Of a stretch of 64,000 bases of DNA, positions 1 through 8,822 are shown piece after piece (positions within the stretch are counted from its first letter, which is position 1; every line of letters begins with the position of its first letter). The position numbers and the translations under genes were made by a program. The notes beneath the pieces are model-generated. The model had not been told where the DNA came from. It did no database searches and saw only the letters and a program-made list of their open reading frames with translations. The stretch covers positions 23,578 to 87,577 of the forward strand of contig JBFLVJ010000005.1 in NCBI GenBank assembly GCA_040758595.1, written 5' to 3'. Origin of the DNA: Bilamarchaeum sp040758595 (GTDB lineage: Archaea > Micrarchaeota > Micrarchaeia > Anstonellales > Bilamarchaeaceae).

Positions 1-668
1 TCGCAGCCGCTCTCGGCCATCTCTATGGCCTTTATCACTTCTTCCCTGGTCAGCATCCCATCCATCTGCACCAGCAGCAGTTTCCTGTCCCGGTGTGATA
101 TCGCCAGGGGCATGTCGGACTGGCCGAAGTTGTCCTCGATCTTGTTGAGGTCCAGGGCGAGCATCTCTCCAGCCTTGCCGACCGCGACCGCGCCCACCAT
201 GTCCTTCATGGGGATGCCGGCGTTCGCGAGGGCCACCGCTGCCGCGGTTATGGACGCGGTCCTGGTGCCGCCGTCTGCCTGGAGCACGTCTATGTAGACA
301 TCTATCTGGGTGTTGGGGAACTTCTCGGCCATCACCAGGTTCTCGAAGACCTCCCTGATGACCTTGGAGAGCTCGGTGCTCCTCCTCGAGGGTCCGCTCC
401 TGCCGTGCTCCTCGAGCGAGGAGAACGGGGACATCATATACCTGCACTTTATCAGCGCATGGTAGGGGCTCGCTCCGTGCCTGGGGATGCACTCCCTCGG
501 GCCGTATACCGCGCAGGTTATCTTGTTGCCGCCCCATTCCACGTAGGACGATCCGTCTGCCTGCGATATCACTCCGACCTCGATGCGCAGGTTCCTCAAG
601 TCTTCAGGACCCCTGCCGTCGGTCCTCTTTCCATCAACGATGAGCTGTACGTCTCCGTTACCTCCCAT
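1..668 (-). CDS. rrp41: Exosome RNase PH-fold subunit Rrp41 (3' part cut by window edge)
   Basis: The frame starts at ATG 668 and is still open at the left window edge, so 222 codons are visible. The protein begins with the family pattern DGKRTDGRG and carries the conserved RRSTELSKVIREVFE and ADGGTRTASI segments of archaeal Rrp41, the catalytic RNase PH-type subunit of the hexameric exosome ring, which degrades RNA 3'-5' by phosphorolysis. The ATG lies 11 bp inside the end of rrp4, so the two are probably translationally coupled. The usual archaeal order continues with rrp42, which would lie outside the window to the left. The identification is secure; the C-terminus is not seen. Confidence 0.95.
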   Translation of the reverse strand, partial: MGGNGDVQLIVDGKRTDGRGPEDLRNLRIEVGVISQADGSSYVEWGGNKITCAVYGPRECIPRHGASPYHALIKCRYMMSPFSSLEEHGRSGPSRRSTELSKVIREVFENLVMAEKFPNTQIDVYIDVLQADGGTRTASITAAAVALANAGIPMKDMVGAVAVGKAGEMLALDLNKIEDNFGQSDMPLAISHRDRKLLLVQMDGMLTREEVIKAIEMAESGC

Positions 669-1422
669 ATCCTTCACCTTCCGAGTATGTTTCTTCACCT
701 TCATTGTCCGATGCCATCTCTTCCGAGCCTTCGGCGCCGTAGCTTCCTTCGCCGCCGCGCCCTTCATCGCCATAGCTCTCTTCAGCGCCGTACTGCCCTG
801 TGCGCTCCTGCGGCCTCAGTTTGCTGTGGCTCTTGAGGAACGCGGCCATCTCATCCGTCAGTCCGGATTTGTGGGCTTTGCGCTCGATCATCTCAATCGC
901 CTTGAGCAGGAGGGGCATGTCGCTCCTCTCGCTTATCCAGACGAAGCCGTTGTTGCCGACCATGATGTCTCCGCCGGTGTAGTCCTTGAGCAGGGTTATC
1001 ATGCTGCTCTTCTTGCCTATCAGGCGTGGCACCTTGGCCGAGGGGAACTCCACTATCTTGCCCTTCGGGAGCCTCCTCACTTCGCCGAGATCCACGTCGC
1101 CGACCTCGTTCACGGTCTTGACCCGGCATATCACGAAATCGCCGAGCTGTAGCGTCAGCCTCACATCCCTCGTGGGTATGAAACCGCCCTGGGGCAGGTT
1201 GAGGTCCACCTCATAGCCCGCGTGGCGCACATCGACCACCATCCCCACCACGACATCGCCCACCGTCGGGCGGTATCTGTTCTCGAGCGGGATGTAGCGT
1301 CCGTCGTTGTCCATCATGCCCATGACCGCTGCGTAGGTGGCGGTCCCGTCGTAATACGTGTTCGGGGCATTCACCTTGCCTTCGGCGACCTTCTCGCCGG
1401 GCAACACAATCCTCTTGTCCAT
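658..1422 (-). CDS. rrp4: Exosome RNA-binding cap subunit Rrp4
   Basis: A 254-residue protein with an N-terminal domain (VLPGEKVAEG), an S1 domain around residues 60-135 (VGDVVVGMVVDVR ... VEVNL-like strand, FIPTRDVR) and a KH domain from about residue 145 (KVPRLIGKKSSMITLLKDYTG). Rrp4 forms a trimeric cap with Csl4 on the Rrp41/Rrp42 ring and feeds RNA into it. The open frame continues upstream to 1893, but I chose ATG 1422: it has a GAGGT motif 8 nt upstream, homology starts there, and the extension reads through a dispersed repeat. The acidic Gly/Glu/Ser/Tyr-rich tail of about 60 residues (EESYGDEGRGGEGSYGAEG) is longer than usual and probably disordered. Confidence 0.95.
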   Translation of the reverse strand: MDKRIVLPGEKVAEGKVNAPNTYYDGTATYAAVMGMMDNDGRYIPLENRYRPTVGDVVVGMVVDVRHAGYEVDLNLPQGGFIPTRDVRLTLQLGDFVICRVKTVNEVGDVDLGEVRRLPKGKIVEFPSAKVPRLIGKKSSMITLLKDYTGGDIMVGNNGFVWISERSDMPLLLKAIEMIERKAHKSGLTDEMAAFLKSHSKLRPQERTGQYGAEESYGDEGRGGEGSYGAEGSEEMASDNEGEETYSEGEGYGR

Positions 1423-1610
1423 TCCATTACCTCTTTCGCCCTGGCCTGATGGCTCGGGCTGTAGCGTTTTCAAAAACAGGAAGTAGCATATGCCATGTTC
1501 CTTTCTGTCTCTCAGTCGATTACATATGGAAACGAAAGTTTTATAAGCGGACATCCGCCGGGCAGCATCGGGCCGGAAACCCGCAGCAGCGCCTGGCAGA
1601 CTGTGTGGGT

Positions 1611-1712
1611 CTCCAGTCTCCGGTTTCCGGTTCCGTGTCTTGGAACGGTGATTGCCACAGCCAAAACCAGACCGATCGAGCGGAACCCGAGACCGGGAAC
1701 GGAGAACCCGAT
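1611..1712. repeat. Dispersed CCGGTTTCCGGT-type palindromic element, copy 1
   Basis: The 305-bp gap between SBDS and rrp4 contains two arms, CTCCGGTTTCCGGTTCCG (about 1618-1635) and an approximate reverse complement, GGAACCCGAGACCGGGAAC (1682-1700), around a 45-bp centre. Related arms occur near 10.8, 13.4, 36.0, 37.4, 43.2 and 43.9 kb. I see no gene in this gap. Confidence 0.6.
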
Positions 1713-1727
1713 TCGACGGCCGGCGTA

Positions 1728-2423
1728 TCAGGAGGGCAATATCTTCGTCTCCACCTGGCCGCCGGTCTGCTTGTTCAGCTTGTCGTAGAACTCGCCCTGG
1801 AGCCCTGCGAAGATCTCCACGACGACGACCAGGTCCCCGCTTGATAGCCACTGCTCCTTCTCTATGCCGTAGTTCTTGAGCGTCCCGTAGCACCTGTGGG
1901 CGAAGGCAGCCGGAACCTTTATCGCTATCTTCAGTTTCTCGAACTTCATGGGCAGTATGGGCCTCAATACCTTGACGACCTCTTCCATCTGCTCCCTCGG
2001 GTCCTTGAACGGATCCACGTGGAACCTCGCCTGCTCCATGGCCTGCTCCAACCTGATTTGCGTGTGGGGGGCTTTCGTCCTCGGATCTATCGCTTCTCGG
2101 AGCAGGATGGCGAGTATCTGCTTGCGCTTCTCCTCCACCATCTTCCGCCTCTGCTCGGTGGTCAGCTGCACCTCCCCGTTCTTGACGATGAACTCGAGTA
2201 TCTGCATGATGTCGGTAGTCCCGAATATCTTCTGGACGTCCGATGCTTTCGCCTTCTCGCCCTTCTTGGCGTCGGCATATATCTCCTCCGCCACCAGGAC
2301 GTTCCTCAAATCCGGCTTCCGCTTCTCCATGTACGCGTAGATAGCGTCCGGATCCACATAGAGCTCGAATCTCTTGCCCTCCCTCTCATAGGATGCGATT
2401 ATCGCGCGGTCGAGTGATACCAT
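1728..2423 (-). CDS. sbds: Ribosome maturation protein SBDS (Sdo1 homologue)
   Basis: 231 residues covering the three SBDS domains: the N-terminal FYSH domain (residues about 1-90, with FELYVDPDAIYAYMEKRK), a helical linker (QRRKMVEEKRKQILAIL) and the C-terminal ferredoxin-like domain (FEKLKIAIKVPAAFAHRCY). The family works in 60S/50S subunit maturation with EF-2-type GTPases. It is the first gene of SBDS-rrp4-rrp41, a gene order conserved across archaea that links ribosome biogenesis and the exosome. A CTTATAATG motif on the minus strand (about 2456-2464) is the likely promoter. Confidence 0.95.
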   Translation of the reverse strand: MVSLDRAIIASYEREGKRFELYVDPDAIYAYMEKRKPDLRNVLVAEEIYADAKKGEKAKASDVQKIFGTTDIMQILEFIVKNGEVQLTTEQRRKMVEEKRKQILAILLREAIDPRTKAPHTQIRLEQAMEQARFHVDPFKDPREQMEEVVKVLRPILPMKFEKLKIAIKVPAAFAHRCYGTLKNYGIEKEQWLSSGDLVVVVEIFAGLQGEFYDKLNKQTGGQVETKILPS

Positions 2424-2494
2424 AAAACCAGCAGAACGCTTTGCTCAAATAATCATTATAAGGATGCGCGCTCCGGGCCGCAGGATGTCAAAAG

Positions 2495-2503
2495 CTTTAT
2501 ATA
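2495..2503 (+). promoter_or_regulatory. TATA box of the DsbA-like gene
   Basis: CTTTATATA about 50 bp upstream of the TTG start at 2551 in the divergent gap 2424-2550. This implies a leader of about 20-25 nt carrying AGGTGAT. Confidence 0.6.
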
Positions 2504-2550
2504 GCAGGAGCGTAGAGGATTTTTCATACTTTTCCAGATGAGGTGATATA

Positions 2551-3459
2551 TTGTCAGATAACGCAAATTCAGTGACGGTCAGCAAAGACATGCTATATGG
2601 CGGCGCTATAGTCGTCCTGGCTGCTTTGCTCGTGCTGTCCACATTGACACAGGGCTTCGGCCTTGTGAAGGCACCCGTGACCGACTGCCCGCCATGCGAC
2701 ACCGACTGCCCGACCGATGGCCAGGGCAATGACAGCGGCACCGTCACTCCGCCTGCCGGAGTGCAGGCCATGACCGCACCGGAGCTGCTGGATCAGGCAC
2801 CTGTGATGGGAAGCTCCACCAGTGGCGTGACCGTGGTGGAATTCTCGGACTACCAATGCCCGTTCTGCGGCCTCGCATACGGCTCCCCGTGGTCCTCTGA
2901 TTACACCGCGCAGTATGGCGCGATAATCGGCACCGTTAAGAAAGTGGAGACGGAGTATGCGGATACCGGCAAGGCGAACTTCGTCCACTACCCGGTCGCC
3001 TTCCTCGGGGAGGAGTCGTTCTTCGCTTCGGTGGCTTCCATGTGCGCTGATGAGCAGGGCAAGTACTGGGAGATGCACGATGCCATCTTCGACGCCCAAA
3101 CGGCTGAGGAGAACAACGGCAAGTACTCCAAGGACAACCTGAAGCTCCTCGCGCAGGAGGTCGAAGGCCTGGACATGACGGCGTTCAACAGCTGCCTGGA
3201 TTCAGACCGCACCCTCGGCCTTGTGCAGGATCTCACAGCCGACTGGGGGACTGCTTCGCGCGCCAACACCGGAAGCGCTGGCACGCCCACGTTCTACGTG
3301 CTGGTGGATTCTGCCAAGTTCAGCCAGGAGGATGTCTCTGCCGCAGCCGATGCAGGGGGATATGAATGGGGCCTGACCAGCGATGGCAAGACCTATGTCA
3401 TTGTCGCCAGCCCGGCATACGCGAGCCTGAGCGCGACCCTGGATGCTCTGGTCTCCTGA
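2551..3459 (+). CDS. Membrane-anchored DsbA/thioredoxin_4-like thiol oxidoreductase
   Basis: 302 residues. A single hydrophobic segment (residues about 14-36, LYGGAIVVLAALLVLSTL) anchors the protein. It is followed by a short Cys-rich stretch (CPPCDTDC, 46-53) and, from residue 90, a thioredoxin-fold domain of the DsbA/DsbG type with active site CPFC (103-106) in EFSDYQCPFC and the cis-Pro region AGTPTFYV. It probably catalyses disulfide exchange outside the membrane. The start is TTG: the upstream AGGTGAT ends 3 nt before it and no better ATG exists, the next in-frame ATG (2590) lying inside the sequence preceding the membrane segment. The extra CPPC cluster before the domain is unusual and might relay electrons. 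Confidence 0.85.
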   Translation: MSDNANSVTVSKDMLYGGAIVVLAALLVLSTLTQGFGLVKAPVTDCPPCDTDCPTDGQGNDSGTVTPPAGVQAMTAPELLDQAPVMGSSTSGVTVVEFSDYQCPFCGLAYGSPWSSDYTAQYGAIIGTVKKVETEYADTGKANFVHYPVAFLGEESFFASVASMCADEQGKYWEMHDAIFDAQTAEENNGKYSKDNLKLLAQEVEGLDMTAFNSCLDSDRTLGLVQDLTADWGTASRANTGSAGTPTFYVLVDSAKFSQEDVSAAADAGGYEWGLTSDGKTYVIVASPAYASLSATLDALVS

Positions 3460-3491
3460 ATCTTCAATCTTTCTTTTTCGTTTCTCTTTTT

Positions 3492-4016
3492 CTAATCGGT
3501 TCCGAATCTCGCCAGCGCCGAGTATTCCGGCCCGCCTGGCTTCAGTTCGCTCTTTATCAGGTGGAACTCTTTGGCCTCGAACTCGCCGAACGGCTCATCG
3601 CGGTGCTTCTGGAGGAATCCTTTTAGGTCGAGCTTCCGCTTCACCCTCGCGATGGTGAGATGTGCCGAGAACGGCTTGTCGTCCCCATAGCCGGAGAGCG
3701 CATCCATCACATCCTTGGCGAGCTTCTCCAATGCGCCCCCGCTCTCGCACCCGGCCCAGACCACACGGATGTGATGCTCGTCCGGGAACACCCCGACCCC
3801 TCTTAGTGAGCACCGGAAAGGAGCGAAGCTGATGGCTCTGAGCTTCTCTTCTATCTTCCCGGCCCCGCTCTCATCCGCCTCACCGATGAACTTCAATGTG
3901 AGGTGCATGTTCTCAGGCTTGACAGGCACCAGGCCGTCCGCTCTTATCTCTCCGCAAAGCGCTGCCAGCTTCTCCCGCAGCTCTCCAGGCACCGGGACCG
4001 CCACGAAAAGTCTCAT
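3492..4016 (-). CDS. thpR: RNA 2',3'-cyclic phosphodiesterase (ThpR/LigT family)
   Basis: 174 residues with the two signature HxTx motifs of the 2H phosphoesterase family, HLTL at 38-41 and HLTI at 119-122, and the typical N-terminus MRLFVAV. The family opens 2',3'-cyclic phosphates on RNA ends, and archaeal members were first described as 2'-5' RNA ligases. The length is normal. An RNA 3'-phosphate cyclase (rtcA) lies 11 kb away, so both making and opening of cyclic ends are encoded in this region. It is divergent from the TldD-like gene across a 31-bp gap. Confidence 0.93.
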   Translation of the reverse strand: MRLFVAVPVPGELREKLAALCGEIRADGLVPVKPENMHLTLKFIGEADESGAGKIEEKLRAISFAPFRCSLRGVGVFPDEHHIRVVWAGCESGGALEKLAKDVMDALSGYGDDKPFSAHLTIARVKRKLDLKGFLQKHRDEPFGEFEAKEFHLIKSELKPGGPEYSALARFGTD

Positions 4017-4022
4017 GCTTTA

Positions 4023-4040
4023 TAATCTCCCCGGAGATTA
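4023..4040. promoter_or_regulatory. 18-bp perfect palindrome in the thpR/TldD divergent gap
   Basis: TAATCTCC-CC-GGAGATTA lies between the two divergent starts (4016 and 4048). It covers most of the 31-bp gap, so a bound dimeric regulator would touch both transcription starts. It could equally be a chance palindrome or an RNA hairpin. Confidence 0.4.
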
Positions 4041-4047
4041 AAAATGC

Positions 4048-5271
4048 ATGACCGAGCGGGAGATATACAGGGAGAGCACCAGGTCCGCGGACCTGACATT
4101 CACAGGAGGGGAGATCAAGATAAAGGAGTGCGATGTGTCCTCTGGTATCGGGGTGCGCACGCTTGATGAGAAGCGGCTCGGGTTCGCGTTCTGCCAGAGC
4201 GAAGAAGGCCTTGCAGAAGCGCTGGAGCACGCGAAAAAGACCGCGCGGTTCTCGGTCCGGAGCGGATTCTCTTTTCCTGGCAAAAAAGCCTTCAAGATGC
4301 CGGTCTTGTTCGATAAGGGCGTGGACCCGGACGACCTTTCATGGCTGCACTCGATGGTGAGGGAGCTGCGGGACGTCGCATCATACAAAGGCGGCAGGCC
4401 GCGCGTGATATGCCATGCGGACGTGAGCGAAGTGTCGCTCGAGAACAGCTCCGGATTCGAAGGGAGCTATCAGGAGAGCGGCGTCTCTGTGTTCGTGGAG
4501 TGCATGCACGGCGACGGCTATGGCATGTCTTTCTTCACTTCGCATAGCAGGCCCAAAGACATCGCTATCGAGGGCATCAAGGCCGCGGAGATGGCAGAGG
4601 CCACGCAGAGCGCAGGCAAACCCGAGGCCGGCAAGCACACGGTCGTGATGGAAGTGGAGGCCCTGGAGAACCTAATAGACACTCTCCTGCCCTCTTTCTC
4701 GGGCGACTGGAAGCGCAGGAAGATAACCAAGGCCGAAGAAGGCAAGATGATGTTTTCAGAAAAGTTCTCGCTTTATGATGACGGGCTCGCTCCGGGTTCT
4801 GGGGCCCAGCCGTTCGATGACGAGGGGACGCCATCGGAGAGGAGGGCGCTGATAGAGAATGGGCAGGTGAGATCTTTCTTATATGATCGCGAGACCGCTG
4901 CGCTTGAGGGTGTCGAGAGGTCCGGGGCGTGCTCGCGGGACGGCTACGACTCGCCGCCGGGCATAGGCTCATCGAACCTTGTGGTGGGGCCGGGAGAGTG
5001 GAACGACCTGGGAGAGCTCGGCAGCCATATCGAAGTCCATTACGCGCACGGCTCGCACACCGCCAACCCGACCACGGGCGATATCGGTCTGGAAGTGAGC
5101 GCGGCGTTCATAGTGGAGAAGGGCGAGAAGAAACCTGTGAAGGGGTTCATGCTCAGCGGCAACGTGTTCGAGTGGCTCAACCGCATCGCCGGCATAGAGA
5201 AAAGGCAGAAGGTCTTCGGATCCTTCATCGCTCCCAGGATGGCCTTCAGTGAGGTCCAGGTCGTGGTTTAG
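4048..5271 (+). CDS. TldD/PmbA family protein (PmbA-like, no HExxxH)
   Basis: 407 residues matching the TldD/PmbA fold: an N-terminal domain (residues 1-180) and a C-terminal beta-rich domain with PFDDEGTPSERRALIENGQ and FLYDRETAALEG, which is the typical 'D.G....+..li..G....fl.d...A' signature. TldD subunits carry a zinc HExxxH motif; I find none here, so this is the PmbA/TldE type, which normally pairs with TldD in a protease that trims peptides. No TldD partner is in the window. The ATG at 4048 starts almost at the expected transcript end. The C-terminus is normal. Confidence 0.85.
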   Translation: MTEREIYRESTRSADLTFTGGEIKIKECDVSSGIGVRTLDEKRLGFAFCQSEEGLAEALEHAKKTARFSVRSGFSFPGKKAFKMPVLFDKGVDPDDLSWLHSMVRELRDVASYKGGRPRVICHADVSEVSLENSSGFEGSYQESGVSVFVECMHGDGYGMSFFTSHSRPKDIAIEGIKAAEMAEATQSAGKPEAGKHTVVMEVEALENLIDTLLPSFSGDWKRRKITKAEEGKMMFSEKFSLYDDGLAPGSGAQPFDDEGTPSERRALIENGQVRSFLYDRETAALEGVERSGACSRDGYDSPPGIGSSNLVVGPGEWNDLGELGSHIEVHYAHGSHTANPTTGDIGLEVSAAFIVEKGEKKPVKGFMLSGNVFEWLNRIAGIEKRQKVFGSFIAPRMAFSEVQVVV

Positions 5272-5293
5272 ATGGCTGAAGAGATTGTCGAGA

Positions 5294-5410
5294 ATGATGA
5301 GCATCCTTTCGCACAAGCGGCGGATGAAACCGGGTTTCGTCAAGGAGATAGAAGGACGCGCCAAAGGGAATTTCGTCAAGGCCGAGAGTGTCGATTATGT
5401 CTTCGAGTGA
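5294..5410 (+). CDS. Possible 38-residue protein between the PmbA-like gene and lonB
   Basis: Starts ATG ATG at 5294 and ends TGA at 5408. The product is basic, with KPGFVKEIEGRAKGNFVKAE followed by a short acidic end. Third codon positions are rich in G/C as in neighbouring genes, unlike the overlapping 81-residue frame starting at 5272. The shape (F-V-K-E-I-E ... K-G-x-F-V-K) reminds me of short archaeal antitoxin-like proteins, but I cannot name a family. It may be a remnant. The 103 bp downstream to lonB hold an ATTAAT-type promoter-like stretch and nothing else I recognise. Confidence 0.35.
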   Translation: MMSILSHKRRMKPGFVKEIEGRAKGNFVKAESVDYVFE

Positions 5411-5513
5411 AAAATATCTACGCTTCTCGCAACACGATGACGCTTATTGATTTGTGCGGTCCAGATCGCAGTGTAGGGAAAGTAATTAATACCTGGATTG
5501 CCGAGAGAATCCT

Positions 5514-7490
5514 GTGAAACACGGCTCAACGGCAGAGGTACCTGTCCCAAAACGGATAATAGACCAGATAATCGGCCAGGACAAGGCAGTGGACATCGTG
5601 AAGAAGGCCGCACGGCAGAAAAGGAACGTCCTGCTGATAGGTCCGCCAGGGACGGGGAAAAGCATGCTGGCCCAGGCCATGGCAGAACTGATGCAGACCG
5701 AGGCGCTGGAGGACGTGCTCGTATATCCCAATCCGAACAACGAGAACCAGCCCATCGTGCGCGTGATAAGGACCTACCCTGACAAGGAGTACATATCCAA
5801 GAACAGGCAGGCATTGAAGTTCTATTCGCCCAAGGAATTGGAGAAGATAAAGAAAATCGCTGATGGAGAGCAGTTGGCGAAGGCGCTCCGCACCGGGCTC
5901 GGAAGGCGGCTGGTCTCGTTCAAGAAGAAGGGCGCAGAGGGCTCTGGCGGAGGGCCGCCATCCATCATCATAATCGCGATACTCGGCATGATACTGGTGG
6001 CGGTGATGCTGTCGGAAGAGATACCCGAGGGCATCAAGCTCCCGGCGATAGTCACGATACTCGGCCTCGGCCTGCTCTACATAATATCGAACGCGACCGC
6101 AGGGCTCGGCAGGAGATTGGCTCCGGCTGAGCAGGGCACCCCGAAACTCATAGTGGATAACAGCGAACGCTCGGCAGCACCGTTCATAGACGCCACCGGT
6201 TCTCGCGCCGGATCTCTTCTGGGCGACTGCCGCCATGACCCCCTGCAGTCCGGGGGATTGGGGACGCCGGCACACCTGAGGGTCGAGGCCGGAGCGATAC
6301 ACCAGGCCAACAAGGGCGTGCTTTTCATAGACGAGATAGCTTCATTGAAGCTCAACTGGCAGCAGGAGATACTGACCGCCATGCAGGAGAAGAGGTACCC
6401 GATAACAGGGCAGAGCGAGATGAGTTCAGGCGCACTTGTCAAGACGCAGCCGGTGCCGACAGACTTCGTGCTGGTGGCCGCAGGCAACCTGCCTGACATG
6501 AAAGCGATACACCCTGCATTGAGATCGCGCATCCGCGGAGGGGGCTACGAGGTCTATGTGGAGGACACCATGGACGACACCCCGGAGAACGAGGAGAAGC
6601 TCGTGGTGTTCATAGCCCAGGAAGTCAAGAAGGACGGAAAGATACCACACTTCGATGAGAGCGCCATAAAGGAGATACTGGAGGAAGCCCGGAAGATGTC
6701 CGGCCGGAGGAAGAAATTCACATTGAACCTGCGCGAGCTCGGCGGGCTTGTCAGAGCCGCTGGAGACATCGCGCTGGAGAAAGGACTCAAGCTGGCGACC
6801 AAGACCGAAGTGATGGAAGCCAAGAAGATTTTCCGCTCAATAGAAAGCCAGCTCGGAGCCAAGATGATCGAGCACAAGAAGGAATACCAGACGGTCGTGA
6901 CGAAAGGCGCGGAGGTCGGAAGGGTGAACGGCCTGGCGGTGCTCGGGGATTCGCGGGCCGGGCTCGTCCTGCCGATAGTCGCTGAAGCCACGCCTGCCGC
7001 TTCAAGGAGCGAAGGGCGCGTCATCGCGACAGGCAAGCTCGGCGTGATAGCGAAAGAGGCGGTGGACAACGTCTCGGCGATATTCAAGAAATACATCGGC
7101 ATCGCGATAGCGAAGACCGATCTGCACATACAATACCTCCAGACCTATGAGGGCGTGGAGGGCGACAGTGCTTCTATCTCTACCGCCGTCGCGGTCATAT
7201 CTTCGGTATCCAACATACCGGTGCGCCAGGAAGTGGCCATGACCGGCTCGCTGGACGTGCGCGGAAGGGTGCTTCCTGTCGGAGGCATAACAGGCAAGAT
7301 AGAGGCCGCGATAGAGAGCGGGATAAAGAAGGTCCTGATTCCGAAGGCGAACGCAGAGGACGTCAACCTGGACAAGGCGAGCCTGAAGAAGATAGAGGTT
7401 GTGCAGGTTACGAGCATCAGCGAAGTGCTTCAGCATGCGCTGGCTGACTGCAAAGGGAAGAAAGAGCTGTTGAAGAAAATCGGCTCCTGA
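5514..7490 (+). CDS. lonB: ATP-dependent membrane protease LonB
   Basis: 658 residues. The AAA+ module has Walker A GPPGTGKS (43-50) and Walker B LFIDE (about 270). It is interrupted after about residue 145 by the two membrane segments typical of archaeal LonB (about 150-165 and 177-192). The C-terminal S16 protease domain has the catalytic serine in EGDSAS (about residue 552) and lysine in GGITGKIEAA (about 595). LonB is the main membrane-bound ATP-dependent protease of archaea and clears misfolded and regulatory proteins. The start is GTG at 5514. All catalytic residues are present. Confidence 0.96.
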   Translation: MKHGSTAEVPVPKRIIDQIIGQDKAVDIVKKAARQKRNVLLIGPPGTGKSMLAQAMAELMQTEALEDVLVYPNPNNENQPIVRVIRTYPDKEYISKNRQALKFYSPKELEKIKKIADGEQLAKALRTGLGRRLVSFKKKGAEGSGGGPPSIIIIAILGMILVAVMLSEEIPEGIKLPAIVTILGLGLLYIISNATAGLGRRLAPAEQGTPKLIVDNSERSAAPFIDATGSRAGSLLGDCRHDPLQSGGLGTPAHLRVEAGAIHQANKGVLFIDEIASLKLNWQQEILTAMQEKRYPITGQSEMSSGALVKTQPVPTDFVLVAAGNLPDMKAIHPALRSRIRGGGYEVYVEDTMDDTPENEEKLVVFIAQEVKKDGKIPHFDESAIKEILEEARKMSGRRKKFTLNLRELGGLVRAAGDIALEKGLKLATKTEVMEAKKIFRSIESQLGAKMIEHKKEYQTVVTKGAEVGRVNGLAVLGDSRAGLVLPIVAEATPAASRSEGRVIATGKLGVIAKEAVDNVSAIFKKYIGIAIAKTDLHIQYLQTYEGVEGDSASISTAVAVISSVSNIPVRQEVAMTGSLDVRGRVLPVGGITGKIEAAIESGIKKVLIPKANAEDVNLDKASLKKIEVVQVTSISEVLQHALADCKGKKELLKKIGS

Positions 7491-7499
7491 TTTTCCTGG

Positions 7500-8744
7500 T
7501 CATTCCCCTGATCTTAGCACCACATTCTCATCCACAGAGCTTACGTCAGAAATGGAGAGGTAGAACCTCTTCTCGAAGATGTTCTGTATTATGAGCTTGC
7601 CCCTCTTCGCGTCTATGCCGACTATCTTGCCCAGATAGACCCCGTGCTCGGAGATGGCCTCTTTCCCGTCTATCTTCATCTCCATCAGTATCTCCCTGCG
7701 GTACCAGTTGATGAGCGAGGTGGCCAGGTAGCCGAGCAGGAGCGCTATCGCGATGCTCAGCAGGAAAGCGCCGAAGTCCACGTAGGGCTCGTTGAGGTTG
7801 ACTATCCAGCTGCTGCCCACCACGATGACGAATGCCGAGAGTATCGCTGCCGCAGAGTATAGAAGGTACTTCGTCACCCTGAATTTCTTCTTCTCGATGT
7901 ATGCATCGATGGTCTTGCCGGCCAGGATGAGCAGCACCGCTGTGAGGAATATCCAGCTCATGCTTCCCAGCATCAGAGCCACCAGCTTGTCGTTGGCCAG
8001 GCCCATGGCCAGGCCCTTCTGGAAGGTCTGGTAGCCCACGAAAACACCGACCGCTGAGACGGCTGCCGAGCCGATGTATCCTATCCAGCTGGTCCTCTCG
8101 AAGGAGAAGCGGAAATCGCGGATGAGATCCATGAAGGCTTCCTCTATGCCATAGACATGCATGAGGGCGTAGAGCGCCACCACGACTACGATGGGTAGCC
8201 AGCCCCAGCCCAATTGGATGGAGATGGCCGTCAGAAGGAGCAGCAATGCCGGGATGCCGATTATGGTCTTGGCGAAGGAAGGGTCGCGCAGCTTCTCGAG
8301 CAGCACGAAATAGGTCTTCTCCAGCTCCTTGGCCTGCTTGATGAAAACGATTTTAGTGGAGTCTATCTTTAGGCGGGACTTGATGACTGGAATCATCTCC
8401 TCGTCCGATGCTCCGTCGGATATCAGCACGCATGAGACCGGGTTCAGCTCGGCCACCACGCGGTCCAGTTGCGAGCTCACCTCCCGGTCGGCCTTGTAGC
8501 CCAGCTTCCGGTCGCCTGTGAGGGTGGCCACCTCGACGGTGTGCCCTTCGGTCCTCATCTTGTCATAGACCTTGACGGCGTAGAAGATGGCGTTGGAGTC
8601 AGGGTCCTCAGGGTCCGCCAGGGCGAGCGCCATGGCCCCTTCCAGGTTGCGCTCCCTGCCGATCAATGGCCCGCTGACCTTCCCCTTCTCATAGAGGTCG
8701 TTGTCGCGGTCGATGCAGAGGACGAGTATCGGGCGCTTCTTCAT
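7500..8744 (-). CDS. DUF373 family membrane protein
   Basis: 414 residues. The first 150 form a soluble domain beginning ILVLCIDRDNDLYEKGKVSGP, the hallmark of archaeal DUF373 proteins (Asp-rich 'DRDND', 'G(P)xIGR'). About five to six membrane segments follow (from ALLLLLTAISIQLGWGWL onward), then a short soluble tail after residue 345. The function of the family is unknown. It is convergent with lonB (9-bp gap) and divergent from csl4. Confidence 0.85.
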   Translation of the reverse strand: MKKRPILVLCIDRDNDLYEKGKVSGPLIGRERNLEGAMALALADPEDPDSNAIFYAVKVYDKMRTEGHTVEVATLTGDRKLGYKADREVSSQLDRVVAELNPVSCVLISDGASDEEMIPVIKSRLKIDSTKIVFIKQAKELEKTYFVLLEKLRDPSFAKTIIGIPALLLLLTAISIQLGWGWLPIVVVVALYALMHVYGIEEAFMDLIRDFRFSFERTSWIGYIGSAAVSAVGVFVGYQTFQKGLAMGLANDKLVALMLGSMSWIFLTAVLLILAGKTIDAYIEKKKFRVTKYLLYSAAAILSAFVIVVGSSWIVNLNEPYVDFGAFLLSIAIALLLGYLATSLINWYRREILMEMKIDGKEAISEHGVYLGKIVGIDAKRGKLIIQNIFEKRFYLSISDVSSVDENVVLRSGE

Positions 8745-8822
8745 CAGTATTATCGGACGATGGCTACTTTATAAAGACTTCTGTTTGATTAACTATTTCT
8801 ATTCTGATTCAGAGGCATCACT

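Noticed and set aside
1423..1893. 157-residue extension of Rrp4
   Set aside because: Homology and the ribosome binding site begin at 1422; the extension reads through a dispersed repeat.
5272..5517. 81-codon frame directly after the PmbA-like gene
   Set aside because: Codon composition is poor compared with the overlapping 38-codon frame, and it runs into the lonB start.
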